Translations under genes and position numbers: made by a program
Assembly (NCBI GenBank): GCA_945911685.1
Contig: CAMEAW010000029.1
Location: forward strand, 1-29,481
Reading direction: 5' to 3'
Length of the DNA: 29,481 nt
Origin: Bordetella parapertussis
GTDB taxonomy: Bacteria; Pseudomonadota; Gammaproteobacteria; Burkholderiales; Burkholderiaceae_B
The notes under the pieces: generated by a model
The model's input: only the letters and a program-made list of their open reading frames with translations
Told to the model about the DNA's origin: nothing
The model's database searches: none
Part shown: positions 7,884 through 17,794 of the stretch, piece after piece
Numbering within the stretch: the stretch's first letter is position 1
Layout: each line of letters opens with the position of its first letter

Positions 7884-8756
7884 ATGGGCGCCCTGAACGT
7901 CGTCTTGATCACCGGGATCTCTGGCTCGGGCAAATCAGTAGCGTTGCGCATGCTTGAAGACGCCGACTACACCTGTGTCGACAACCTACCAGTACGCTTT
8001 TTGCATGAATTTATCACTTCACGTCGCGACAACGCTGGCGAGCGTATTGCGGTTGCGATCGACGCCCGCTCGGCCGATGAACTCGGCGAACTTCCTGAAA
8101 TCATCACAGCGCTGCGTGCTGGCAACACACAATTACGCGTCGTCTTTCTTGAGGCGACTGATGAAACCCTGCTTCAGCGCTACGCTGAATCAAGGCGCCG
8201 CCATCCTCTTTCAGATCGCATGCGCAAAAAAGGTCAAGTCCTGTCCCTTGAAGACTGTATCGCCCAAGAGCGCGAGCTGTTGGATCCGCTGCGCAGCCAA
8301 GGGCAAGTCATCGATACCTCTGGGCTCACACCTGGTCAGCTCCGTGCGTGGGTTCGAGATTTAGTCCAGGCAGATCGCAGCCCTTTACTGCTCACCTTCG
8401 AATCTTTCGCCTTCAAACACGGCGTACCACGCGATGCCGATATGGTCTTCGATGTGCGTTGTCTACCCAATCCGCACTACGACCCAGCGCTGCGCCCCCT
8501 GACGGGTCGCGACCAGCCAGTGGCCGACTGGCTGGCTGGTTTTGACGATGTGCAACAGATGATCGCCGATATTGAAGGTTTTATCCGCAAGTGGCTGCCG
8601 CGCTACACCGAAGATACCCGTAGCTACTTAACGGTGGCAATCGGTTGCACCGGTGGCAAACACCGCTCGGTCTACGTAGTTGAAGCGCTGGCGCGTCATT
8701 TCGCTGACCACACTCAATTGCTCGTACGACATCGCAACCAGCCCGGGCTCAGCTAA
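7884..8756 (+). CDS. rapZ: RNase adapter protein RapZ (YvcJ family)
   Basis: P-loop nucleotide-binding protein. In E. coli, RapZ delivers the sRNA GlmZ to RNase E and so sets GlmS and amino-sugar levels; whether a GlmZ-like RNA exists here is unknown. The 290-residue product has Walker A GISGSGKS (11-18) and the conserved VDNLPVRFL. It also has the RNA-binding C-terminal domain with IGCTGGKHRSVYV beginning at 253. It starts directly after the hprK stop. Its TAA shares one base with the rlpA ATG (TAATG), indicating translational coupling. Confidence 0.95.
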   Translation: MGALNVVLITGISGSGKSVALRMLEDADYTCVDNLPVRFLHEFITSRRDNAGERIAVAIDARSADELGELPEIITALRAGNTQLRVVFLEATDETLLQRYAESRRRHPLSDRMRKKGQVLSLEDCIAQERELLDPLRSQGQVIDTSGLTPGQLRAWVRDLVQADRSPLLLTFESFAFKHGVPRDADMVFDVRCLPNPHYDPALRPLTGRDQPVADWLAGFDDVQQMIADIEGFIRKWLPRYTEDTRSYLTVAIGCTGGKHRSVYVVEALARHFADHTQLLVRHRNQPGLS

Positions 8757-9622
8757 TGCACGATACCGTCATCCGCGTCGGGCGACTGGTATGTATGTAT
8801 TTGGTCATCGTTCTGCTTGTCGCATGCTCGGGTGGTGCGCGCCGCGGCGGCGGGTATTACTTAGATGACGGCCCCGACGCGAACCCGCCAGCCAACCTCG
8901 ATGCCGTGCTCGACGCAGTACCCAAAATAGAACCGTTCACGCCCAGCACCAGCAAGCCCTACGTGGTGTTTGGTAAAACGTATACGCCAGATGTCACTGG
9001 TGGACCCTACAAAGTAAAAGGGCGCGCCTCTTGGTACGGCAAAAAGTTTCATGGCAACTCAACCGCCAATGGCGAGCGCTACGACATGTACACCATGACC
9101 GCCGCGCACCCAACCTTACCCTTGCCCAGCTATGCGCGCGTCACGCGCATCTCAACCGGCAAAAGCGTTGTCGTACGGGTCAACGATCGGGGGCCCTTTT
9201 TAAATGACCGTGTGATTGATTTATCGTATGTTGCCGCCTACAAACTGGGCATGCTGGGCCCAGGCAGCACCGAGGTCGTCGTTGAACGCATCACGCCGGA
9301 TCAAATTCGAAACTGGCAGTCGGCACCCGCAGCGGTGAATGTGGCAGCGACCACTCGTGCACCCGCACCAACTGCGGCTACGCCAGACAGCATGTATTTA
9401 CAGCTTGGTGCATTCTCTGATGCGAGCAAAGCGCGGGCGCTTGCCGCGCGCATCCAAAGCCAAGTCCCGGCTGAATTAATCGCCTCGGTGCGTGTTGAAC
9501 AAATGACGAATAATCTGCACCGCGTCAGGATTGGCCCCTTTGCCAGCCGCGAAGCTGCGGTGCAAGCGATTAACTCCGTGCAAGCCTCAACCGGGGTCGC
9601 CCCAAGTTTGTCATCGCCTTGA
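8756..9622 (+). CDS. rlpA: Septal ring lytic transglycosylase RlpA (lipoprotein, DPBB + SPOR)
   Basis: Outer-membrane lipoprotein that binds denuded septal glycan through SPOR and, where active, cleaves it. The 288-residue precursor has a lipobox LVAC with lipidated C24. A double-psi beta-barrel domain (about 86-180) starts at GRASWYG (89-95), and a SPOR domain follows (about 212-288, MYLQLGAFSDASKARAL). E107, H118 and D144 have the same spacing as the catalytic E120, H131 and D157 described for Pseudomonas aeruginosa RlpA, so the enzyme is probably active. It is translationally coupled to rapZ and ends the operon, convergent with rsmI. Confidence 0.94.
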   Translation: MHDTVIRVGRLVCMYLVIVLLVACSGGARRGGGYYLDDGPDANPPANLDAVLDAVPKIEPFTPSTSKPYVVFGKTYTPDVTGGPYKVKGRASWYGKKFHGNSTANGERYDMYTMTAAHPTLPLPSYARVTRISTGKSVVVRVNDRGPFLNDRVIDLSYVAAYKLGMLGPGSTEVVVERITPDQIRNWQSAPAAVNVAATTRAPAPTAATPDSMYLQLGAFSDASKARALAARIQSQVPAELIASVRVEQMTNNLHRVRIGPFASREAAVQAINSVQASTGVAPSLSSP

Positions 9623-9650
9623 AGCCCGGACGAGCCTACTGCGCGGGCTT
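9622..9650. terminator. Inverted repeat between convergent rlpA and rsmI
   Basis: AAGCCCG (9622-9628) is complementary to CGGGCTT (9644-9650) with a 15-base loop spanning both gene ends. There is no T-tract on either strand, so intrinsic termination is uncertain; it may simply reduce read-through between the convergent genes. Confidence 0.3.
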
Positions 9651-10577
9651 GCGCGACAGGGCACGCGCATAGAGCGTATCGCGGGGTAAGCCGGTGGCTT
9701 TAGCGGCAATGCGCGCCGCATCGCGTACCGAAACAGACTCAAGCAAAGCATCTAACCAAACGTCAATCGCTGCACCACCCTCGAGCTCAAGGTCGGCACT
9801 TGCGACCACCTCGGGTGCAGACACAATCACCACGTATTCTCCCTGCTCGCGGTGTGAGTCTGCCGCTAGCCAGCCCAGTGCCTGGCCCAGTGGCATGCTA
9901 GCAAGCTCTTCAAAGCGTTTGGTCAGCTCGCGTGCGAAGGCGACTTGTCGGTCGGGTCCCAAGACTTCAAGCAGATCTTGTACGCTTGCCACAATTCGAT
10001 GCGGCGCCTCATAAAATACGGTCGCTGCAGGCAACTGTGTCCAGGTACGGATCCAACGCTGACGCGCCATCGATTTGGTGGGCGCAAAGCCCGCAAACAC
10101 AAAGCCTGGGTGAGCGTCGGTCGTCACGCCGGTCGCCATCAACGCAGCAATCACCGCACTGGGCCCAGGCAGGGGTACGACCTTCAGGCCGGCTGCGTGC
10201 ACCGCTTGAACGACTCGCCCGCCAGGGTCGCTGACGGCCGGCGACCCAGCGTCTGACACCAGAGCCACCCGCTGACCCGCTTGTAAACGCTCGACAATCG
10301 CGGCGGCCGCACTGGCCTCGTTGTGCCGGTGCACCGCAATCAAGGGGGTCGTGATGCCCCACGCGTCCATGAGGGTGCGGCTCGCCCGGGTATCCTCAGC
10401 CGCGATCACATCTGCACGATTCAGAGCCTGCCAGCCACGCAAGGTCAGATCCCCTAGGTTGCCGATCGGCGTAGCGACCACATACAGCGCATGGGTAGGC
10501 CAAGACTGTGCGTCGACGCGCTGTCCGACACGCTGCCAGGCATCAGGCAAATCTTCAGGTAGGACAGGTTCGGTCAT
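9636..10577 (-). CDS. rsmI: 16S rRNA (cytidine1402-2'-O)-methyltransferase RsmI
   Basis: SAM-dependent methyltransferase that 2'-O-methylates C1402 in the ribosomal P site. The 313-residue product (ATG at 10577) has the tetrapyrrole-methylase fold. Motifs include YVVATPIGNLGD (32-43), ALNRADVIAAEDTR, and the SAM-binding SDAGSPAVSDPG (108-119). An N-terminal stretch of about 28 residues precedes the domain and is longer than in E. coli RsmI (286 residues). Further upstream ATG/GTG codons in frame encode sequence without family likeness and were rejected. It is divergent from yraN, the same neighbourhood as yraL in E. coli, but the lpoA gene that separates them there is absent. Confidence 0.94.
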   Translation of the reverse strand: MTEPVLPEDLPDAWQRVGQRVDAQSWPTHALYVVATPIGNLGDLTLRGWQALNRADVIAAEDTRASRTLMDAWGITTPLIAVHRHNEASAAAAIVERLQAGQRVALVSDAGSPAVSDPGGRVVQAVHAAGLKVVPLPGPSAVIAALMATGVTTDAHPGFVFAGFAPTKSMARQRWIRTWTQLPAATVFYEAPHRIVASVQDLLEVLGPDRQVAFARELTKRFEELASMPLGQALGWLAADSHREQGEYVVIVSAPEVVASADLELEGGAAIDVWLDALLESVSVRDAARIAAKATGLPRDTLYARALSRKPAQ

Positions 10578-10754
10578 GGTGCTACACGGAGGAAGTGAAT
10601 TGTGGCAGTGTAGTCCGCCCGTCGGTAGATGTCCGGCTTGCAACTTACCAGAGCCCACCCTCTTGGCACCTAAGCCGTGACACTTGACCCTCCCAACCAC
10701 AATTCATGTCCGTGCAACCGCTCAGACACGCTTCTTTCGGCAACACTTTAATCC

Positions 10755-11273
10755 ATGGCAGCAGACCAATCACCCGTTGAGCCCTTGTTTTTACTTGCAC
10801 AACAGGCGCAACGTAAAGCCCTGCAGGCACGCAAGCGCAAGCTTGCCAGGCAAGCGCGGGCAAAGCCTGATCCTAATCAAATGGCCCGCGCGCCTCAGCG
10901 CTCGGCGCGTCAGCAAACCGGCGATCACTACGAACAAGCCGCCTGGCGTCTGGCGCAACAGGCTGGCTGCCAACTGTTAGGTCGGCAACTCACCTGCCCA
11001 CTAGGCGAGCTCGACCTGGTCGTGCGAGATGGCGCACACTTGGTGTTTATCGAAGTCAGGCGGCGCGCCTCAAGGCGCTTTGGGGGCGCTGCGGCAAGCG
11101 TCTCAGACGCCAAGCAACAACGCTTTTTACGTTCTGCGCAATGGTGGCTGCCCAAGCTCGTGCGCCGTCATTTTGACCGACAAATACCCACCTACCGGCT
11201 GGACGTCATCGCCTTCGAATCCGACGGGGCGGTCTGGTATCGCGATGCTGTTCGCCTCACTCAGGATAAATGA
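10755..11273 (+). CDS. YraN family protein (UPF0102, endonuclease-like fold)
   Basis: Member of UPF0102, a small family with a restriction-endonuclease-like core and no firmly settled role. The core spans about residues 53-172. It includes GELDLVVRDGAHLVFIEVRRR, which carries the acidic residues of the PD-(D/E)xK-like fold, with R where K is common. The first 45 residues are very basic and Ala/Gln-rich (QARKRKLARQARAKP). Most family members are about 115-130 residues. An internal ATG at 10881 would give 130 residues, so the start is uncertain; neither start has a clear ribosome-binding site. It lies upstream of gmhA/diaA and dolP, as in E. coli. Confidence 0.88.
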   Translation: MAADQSPVEPLFLLAQQAQRKALQARKRKLARQARAKPDPNQMARAPQRSARQQTGDHYEQAAWRLAQQAGCQLLGRQLTCPLGELDLVVRDGAHLVFIEVRRRASRRFGGAAASVSDAKQQRFLRSAQWWLPKLVRRHFDRQIPTYRLDVIAFESDGAVWYRDAVRLTQDK

Positions 11274-11306
11274 GATAATTCAGCATTCATTGCTTTCGCG
11301 TACACC

Positions 11307-11900
11307 ATGGATCTCGCCGCTAAACTGACCGCCCATTTCGAAGACAACATGGCTGCCACACATCGCAGCATGCAAGTTCTGTCTGCGCCGCTGTTGCGCG
11401 CCATTGACCTGTGCTTTGGCTGCGTCACCAATAACGCCAAAATGCTCGCTTGCGGCAACGGCGGTTCAGCCGCCGATGCCCAGCACTTTATCGCCGAGCT
11501 GGTGGGGCGCTTCGAACGCGACCGCTTGCCGCTCGCGGGCGTCGCACTCAACACCGACACTTCAATTTTGACCGCAGTGGGTAACGACTACGGCTTTGAT
11601 CAAGTCTTTGCACGGCAAATTATGGCGCTAGGTCAACCAGGTGATGTGCTGGTCGCGATCTCAACGAGTGGCAACTCAACCAATGTGCAACTCGCAATTG
11701 AAGCTGCGCACGCGCGTGAAATGAAAGTGATTGCACTGACGGGCAAAGGGGGTGGCACCATCGGCAACCTGCTGCTGCCCGATGACATCCATTTGTGTGT
11801 GCCACACGATCGTACGATGCGCATTCAAGAAGTTCATATTCTTTTGCTACACCTGCTATGCGATGGCATTGACACGTTATTACTCGGAGACCCCGCATGA
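11307..11900 (+). CDS. SIS-domain phosphoheptose isomerase / DiaA-like protein
   Basis: Either sedoheptulose-7-phosphate isomerase (GmhA, heptose for LPS) or DiaA, which promotes DnaA assembly at oriC; the two are homologous. The 197-residue protein has the SIS core: CGNGGSAADAQHFIAELVGRFE, then VGNDYGFDQVF, AISTSGNSTNV and RIQEVHILLLHLLCDGID. E64 in AELVGRF and the histidines in EVHILLLH are the positions that serve catalysis in GmhA. E. coli DiaA lacks some of these. The context (rsmI, yraN, dolP) is that of diaA in E. coli. Overall wording (GRFERDRLPLAGVALNTD, ALGQPGDVLVAIST) also leans to DiaA. The stop overlaps the dolP ATG by four bases. Confidence 0.85.
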   Translation: MDLAAKLTAHFEDNMAATHRSMQVLSAPLLRAIDLCFGCVTNNAKMLACGNGGSAADAQHFIAELVGRFERDRLPLAGVALNTDTSILTAVGNDYGFDQVFARQIMALGQPGDVLVAISTSGNSTNVQLAIEAAHAREMKVIALTGKGGGTIGNLLLPDDIHLCVPHDRTMRIQEVHILLLHLLCDGIDTLLLGDPA

Positions 11901-12627
11901 GACTGCTTGCCCCTTTTGTTCGTCCGCTGACGCTCTGTCTTGCCTTAGCCGGCACAAGCGCTTTATTGCAAGGCTGTGTGCCGCTGTTAATCGGTGGGGC
12001 TGCTGCCACGACCGGCATTGTTGCGGTCGATCGCCGCACCGTTGGTCAGCAGGTCGAAGACAAAAGCATCGAAATTAAAGTGGCCAACTCAATTCGGTCA
12101 AAATTTGGGGACAGCGTGCGTGTCACCACCACCAGCTACGATGGTGTCGTGTTGATCACCGGCGACTCGCTGGGTAACGACCGTAAAGCTGAAATGACTG
12201 AAATTGCGCGCAAAACCCAAAGTGTGAAGTCGGTTTCCAATCAGGTCAACATTGTTAAAGAAACCGCCTCGTTTGGCGAGCTTAGCAACGACACCTGGAT
12301 CACCTCTAAAGTGATGACAACGCTGGCTACCACCAACGAGATCCCTTCGCGCACGATTGTGGTGGTGACCGATCGCAGCGTGGTGTATCTAATGGGTCTA
12401 GTTACCCAACGTGAGGGTGATCTTGCGGCAGCAGCCTCAGCGCAGGTCAGTGGCGTCAAACGCGTTGACAAGCTCTTTCAAGTGATCTCGGCTGCCGAGG
12501 CAAACAAACTTGACGACTCGAATCGTATATTCAACAAAACATCCAGCAGTAACACGACGCCCTTAGGCGAGGCTCCCGCCGCTGCAACACCAGCAAGTGG
12601 CGCTGGCGTTGAAGTTCTTCCGATCAG

Positions 12628-12631
<4 letters not shown>
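11897..12631 (+). CDS. dolP: BON-domain outer-membrane lipoprotein DolP-like
   Basis: Outer-membrane lipoprotein with two BON domains. In E. coli, DolP (YraP) supports envelope integrity and amidase/BAM function near division sites. The 244-residue precursor has lipobox LQGC with C27. BON1 spans about 50-118 and BON2 about 125-197. A Ser/Thr/Ala-rich tail of about 45 residues follows that E. coli DolP (191 residues) lacks. It is coupled by ATGA overlaps to the gmhA/diaA-like gene upstream and to the thioredoxin-like gene downstream. Confidence 0.9.
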
Positions 12632-14101
<1,470 letters not shown>

Positions 14102-14108
14102 GCGGCCA

Positions 14109-14897
14109 GTGCCTCGGCTGCGGTTTCCTCAGCATCCCCCGGTGCGTTCGCGCCGGGCTGGAGTGCATCGCCCCTTGCTGGGCGCAAGCAAGCGCTCCGA
14201 GTCAACGCTCAACACGCAACAAGCGCCGGTTTGGCTGTTTGATCTCGACAATACGCTGCACGACACCTCGCACAAAATTTTTCGCGAAATCAATCTTGGC
14301 ATGACCGCTGCGGTCATGGAAAGCCTCGACCTCGATGAGGCCGCGGCAAACGAACTACGCACCCGTTACTATCGACGTTACGGTGCTACTCTGCTTGGGT
14401 TGGTGCGGCATCACAATATTGACCCGCACGCCTTTTTACAGCGCAGTCATGCTTTTGAAGTTGCCCCGCTCGTCAAAGCCGAACGCGGGCTACGCGATAA
14501 GCTCAATCGCTTACCTGGACGCAAAGTATTAGTCACCAATGCGCCTTTGCATTACGCCCGGGCAGTGCTCAAACACCTAGGGATTTTGCGCTGCTTCGAC
14601 CACCTCTGGGGTATCGAACAAATGCAGTTTCTGGGTCGGTTTCAGCCCAAGCCCTCCGTCGCGCTCATGCGTTACATCCTGGCCCACGAGGGTGTTCACC
14701 CCAGGCGGGCCGTCTTGGTTGAAGATACGATTGAAAACCTACGCAGTGCCCGTAAAGCCGGCTTACGTACGGTGCATGTCTTTCACCCCGGTTCACAATT
14801 TGGCCGCTTCAAAAGCGGACGCCCCGATTTTGTCGACTTGCGGGTAAACTGCGTGGGCGACTTATTATTGCGCAAGCGACCCCTACGAGGCGTATAA
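14109..14897 (+). CDS. HAD-superfamily hydrolase, pyrimidine 5'-nucleotidase (Sdt1-like)
   Basis: Cytoplasmic phosphatase of HAD subfamily IA, of the type annotated as pyrimidine 5'-nucleotidase after yeast Sdt1. Motif I is FDLDNTLHD, with D45 and D47 in the longest form. A helical cap follows, then KVLVTNAPLHYA (motif II), KPSVALMRYIL (motif III lysine) and VLVEDTIENLRSA (motif IV). The start is unsure: there is no ATG before motif I. In-frame GTG codons at 14109, 14142 and 14163 and a TTG at 14175 are possible; the last has GGAG about nine bases upstream. The first 35 residues look uncharacteristic. It lies between argB and slmA, a block seen in other Burkholderiales. Confidence 0.85.
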   Translation: MPRLRFPQHPPVRSRRAGVHRPLLGASKRSESTLNTQQAPVWLFDLDNTLHDTSHKIFREINLGMTAAVMESLDLDEAAANELRTRYYRRYGATLLGLVRHHNIDPHAFLQRSHAFEVAPLVKAERGLRDKLNRLPGRKVLVTNAPLHYARAVLKHLGILRCFDHLWGIEQMQFLGRFQPKPSVALMRYILAHEGVHPRRAVLVEDTIENLRSARKAGLRTVHVFHPGSQFGRFKSGRPDFVDLRVNCVGDLLLRKRPLRGV

Positions 14898-14941
14898 GTC
14901 ACGTCGGCTTTTTTCCATCCTTCATGTTGCGCGAGATGACC

Positions 14942-15517
14942 ATGTCAGCGAAAACAGGCGAACGCAAACATCAGATCCTGCAGATGCTGGCAGAAATGCT
15001 CGAACAACCCAGGGCAGCGCGCATCACGACTGCCGCCTTAGCCGCCCGTCTGCAATGCTCTGAAGCAGCCCTTTACCGGCACTTTGCCAGTAAAGCGCAA
15101 ATGTTTGAAGGCCTGTTTGAGTTTATTGAAACCACCGTTTTTACCTTAGTCAATCAAATCGTTGCCAGCGAAGCCAATGGTGTCGAGCAGGCGCGCAAAA
15201 TTGCAGTGATGTTGGTGACGTTTGCCGAACGCAATCGCGGCATGACGCGGGTACTGAGCGGTGATGCCCTCGTCACCGAAGATGAAAGGCTGCAGGCTCG
15301 GGTCAGTCAGATTACAGAGCGTATTGAAACGACTTTTAAACAAGCGCTGCGCAGTGCGCTGACTGGCGGCACACTTGCGCCAACCACCGAAGTCACGCCC
15401 ATGGCCGCATTGTTAACGAATTGTGTCTTGGGCAGCTGGCTGCGCTTTGCGCAAAGTCGTTGGCAGGCCACTCCCACTACACACATTGACGCACAATTAC
15501 GACTGATTTTGGGCTAA
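14942..15517 (+). CDS. slmA: Nucleoid occlusion factor SlmA (TetR family)
   Basis: DNA-binding protein that blocks FtsZ assembly over the nucleoid. The 191-residue product (ATG at 14942; ATGs at 14924 and 14936 would add 6 or 2 residues) matches E. coli SlmA along its length. It has RITTAALAARLQCSEAALYRHFASKAQMF as the helix-turn-helix (about 28-56), FIETTVFTLVNQI, then ERNRGMTRVLSGDAL and RLQARVSQITERIE. This is much closer than to metabolic TetR repressors. It probably belongs to the argB-HAD unit and is convergent with moeB, 28 bases away. Confidence 0.9.
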   Translation: MSAKTGERKHQILQMLAEMLEQPRAARITTAALAARLQCSEAALYRHFASKAQMFEGLFEFIETTVFTLVNQIVASEANGVEQARKIAVMLVTFAERNRGMTRVLSGDALVTEDERLQARVSQITERIETTFKQALRSALTGGTLAPTTEVTPMAALLTNCVLGSWLRFAQSRWQATPTTHIDAQLRLILG

Positions 15518-15545
15518 CGGTCAATAATCAGCTTGGCGTCAATCC

Positions 15546-16307
15546 TTAATCGCTTACCAGTCGCTGAGCACAGACCGGGCAGCCAGGATCGCGCTGTACT
15601 TTCACGCGGTGCCAGTCCATCTCAAAGGCATCCAGAATCAATAACTGACCCTTTAATGATTGCCCGACCTGGGCTAAGACTTTGATCGCCTCGGCAGCTT
15701 GCATGCTGCCAATAATACCAACCAGTGGAGCAAAGACGCCTGTTGACGCGCAAGTGATCGCCTCGACATCCTCGGCCTCAGGAAATAAGCAGTGGTAGCA
15801 GGGTGCCGCAGGGTCGCGCGGATCAAACACACTAATTTGCCCTTCAAACCGAATAGCAGCGCCCGAGACTAAAGGCGTGTTGTGTTTGACACACGCGCGA
15901 TTAATCGCATGACGCGTAGCAAAATTATCCGTGCAATCTAAAACCACATCGACTTGGGCGATTTGCGCGTCAAGCAATTCGGCGTCCATGCGGGTGGTCA
16001 GAGCCTGAACGATGATATCCGGGTTGAGCGCGTGCATGGTCTCGCGCCCAGACTCGGCTTTTAAATGGCCTAGCCGGCCGGTGTTATGCAAAATTTGACG
16101 CTGCAAATTACTGATCTCAACGGTGTCGTGATCAGCCAAAATAATGGTGCCCACACCGGCAGAGGCCAGATACATCGCGGCCGGCGAGCCCAGCCCGCCC
16201 GCGCCTACGATAAGGGCCTTGCCAGCCAGAAGTTTTTCTTGCCCCTCGATGCCAAACTCATCGAGCAAGATATGCCTGGCATAACGAAGCAATTGCGCAT
16301 CGTTCAT
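15546..16307 (-). CDS. moeB: Molybdopterin-synthase / ThiS adenylyltransferase (MoeB/ThiF/HesA family)
   Basis: E1-like enzyme that adenylates the C-terminus of a small sulfur carrier (MoaD or ThiS). The 253-residue protein has the ATP loop GAGGLGSP (35-42), the NLQRQILH segment and DCTDN (124-128). It has a structural zinc site C170/C173 (CYHC) and C243/C246 (CPVC), and C186 near the crossover loop. It lacks the C-terminal rhodanese domain of longer MoeZ forms. MoeB and ThiF cannot be separated by sequence alone; no thiamine or molybdopterin genes flank it. It overlaps ctpA by four bases and ends the gpmA-envC-ctpA operon. Confidence 0.88.
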   Translation of the reverse strand: MNDAQLLRYARHILLDEFGIEGQEKLLAGKALIVGAGGLGSPAAMYLASAGVGTIILADHDTVEISNLQRQILHNTGRLGHLKAESGRETMHALNPDIIVQALTTRMDAELLDAQIAQVDVVLDCTDNFATRHAINRACVKHNTPLVSGAAIRFEGQISVFDPRDPAAPCYHCLFPEAEDVEAITCASTGVFAPLVGIIGSMQAAEAIKVLAQVGQSLKGQLLILDAFEMDWHRVKVQRDPGCPVCAQRLVSD

Positions 16308-17743
16308 TTGCGAGTCGCAGCACCCTCACTTGGCGACACCGCTTTAGGTACAGCGCCCTCGCTTGTTTGCACCGCTGTGACAGCCTTAGGACGCGCGACC
16401 GCTTTTTGCAACGGCTTACCATCTAAGAAATTAATCGCTTGCTGTAACTGAAAGTCGTCAGGCGCACCAAACGTGAATACTTTAGTGGTATCGGCCAAAG
16501 GAGGCTCGTCAACGGTCCCTTTTACTTCGGTTTCGTTTTGACGGTTACTGAGATGGCGCTGTAGATCAGCCTCGCGCGGCACTCTGAATAAATCGCCTTC
16601 GGCGGTATCAGCCACAACCTCATCGGGGACGATACCGGTCGCCTGAATCGAGCGGCCTTTAGGCGTGTAATAGCGTGAAGTGGTGAGCTTAATCGCGGTG
16701 TTTTCAGAGATCGGCAAAATCACTTGCACCGAGCCCTTACCAAACGTGCGGTTACCCATGATCAGAGCGCGCTTGTGGTCTTGCAGTGCACCAGCCACAA
16801 TTTCAGATGCCGAGGCCGAGCCCACATTGACCAAAACTACCATGGGTATGGTTTTAACCCAAGCAGGCAAGCCAACGAGATAATCAGACTCGCCACGTGC
16901 GTAATCTGACGCCACTGCCAAGTATTTATGCTTTGCATCCGCAACACGGCCGTCGGTCGATACCACCAGCGCGTTGGGCTGAAGAAAAGCGGCCGACACA
17001 CCGATCGCGCTATTCAACAAGCCACCCGGATCGTTGCGCAGATCAAGAATCAAGGCGCGTGGGGCGCCTTTCACACTTAAGTCTTTGAGGTGACGTACGA
17101 GGTCTGAGCCGGTCTTTTCTTGAAACTGTGCAATGCGCACATAACCGATGTTGTTGTCGAGCATTTTGCTGCGTACACTGCGCACGCGAATCGTATCGCG
17201 CACAATTTTGATCACGATGGGTTGCGCCTGGCCCTGCCGAATAATCGACAGCGTGATCGGTGTTTTCACCGGGCCACGCATCATCTTGACCGCCTCGGTC
17301 AGTGACAGACCTTTGGTTGACGTATCGTTGATTTTTGAAATCAAATCACCGGCACGAATACCGGCGCGGGCAGCAGGCGTGTCTTCGATCGGCGAGATCA
17401 CCTTGACCATGCCATCTTCTGTGCCCACCTCAATGCCTAAGCCACCAAATTCGCCTTGCGTTGCGGTTTGCATTTCTTTAAACGCATCGGCATCCAAATA
17501 CGCCGAGTGTGGATCGAGATCAGACAGCATCCCAGCAATCGCACCATCAATCAGTTTTTTATCTGTGACGGGCTCGACATAATTATTTTTAATCGCAGAC
17601 AAGACATTCGAGAACTGTCTTAATTCGTCAAGCGGCAAAGGCGAGCCACGCTGTGCGAGCGCGGTGATCCCCATGCTGAGCAGAATGCCGGCCACAATAC
17701 CAACCGATACCAGACCAAAACCATGTATTTTGCGAGTGCCCAT
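16304..17743 (-). CDS. ctpA: S41 carboxyl-terminal processing protease CtpA
   Basis: Periplasmic serine protease that trims or degrades envelope proteins. The 479-residue precursor has a signal peptide or anchor (about 9-31). A PDZ domain follows (about 97-180, GGLGIEVGTEDG then AGIRAGDLI). In the S41 catalytic domain S311 (in GSASASEI), K336 (in TFGKGSVQ) and Q340 have the spacing of the CtpB S309/K334/Q338 triad. The C-terminal 60 residues are low-complexity. It lies immediately after envC, a common pairing; in other bacteria Ctp proteases control peptidoglycan hydrolases, so a link to EnvC-dependent cell separation is plausible. Confidence 0.94.
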   Translation of the reverse strand: MGTRKIHGFGLVSVGIVAGILLSMGITALAQRGSPLPLDELRQFSNVLSAIKNNYVEPVTDKKLIDGAIAGMLSDLDPHSAYLDADAFKEMQTATQGEFGGLGIEVGTEDGMVKVISPIEDTPAARAGIRAGDLISKINDTSTKGLSLTEAVKMMRGPVKTPITLSIIRQGQAQPIVIKIVRDTIRVRSVRSKMLDNNIGYVRIAQFQEKTGSDLVRHLKDLSVKGAPRALILDLRNDPGGLLNSAIGVSAAFLQPNALVVSTDGRVADAKHKYLAVASDYARGESDYLVGLPAWVKTIPMVVLVNVGSASASEIVAGALQDHKRALIMGNRTFGKGSVQVILPISENTAIKLTTSRYYTPKGRSIQATGIVPDEVVADTAEGDLFRVPREADLQRHLSNRQNETEVKGTVDEPPLADTTKVFTFGAPDDFQLQQAINFLDGKPLQKAVARPKAVTAVQTSEGAVPKAVSPSEGAATRK

Positions 17744-17794
17744 GCACGTTCCTGAGTTGAAAACCGTTGAAGCTAACTGCTTGCGACTGCGCGA

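Noticed and set aside
10578..10700. N-terminal extension of RsmI by 41 residues
   Set aside because: The extra residues have no family likeness and run into the divergent promoter region; the ATG at 10577 suits the family.
10578..10754. Possible RNase P RNA (rnpB) in the rsmI-yraN gap, prompted by GGAGGAAG and TCCGG fragments
   Set aside because: The gap is 177 bases, too short for a bacterial rnpB of about 350-400, and the conserved core around the AGGAAAGTCCGGGC element is not present.
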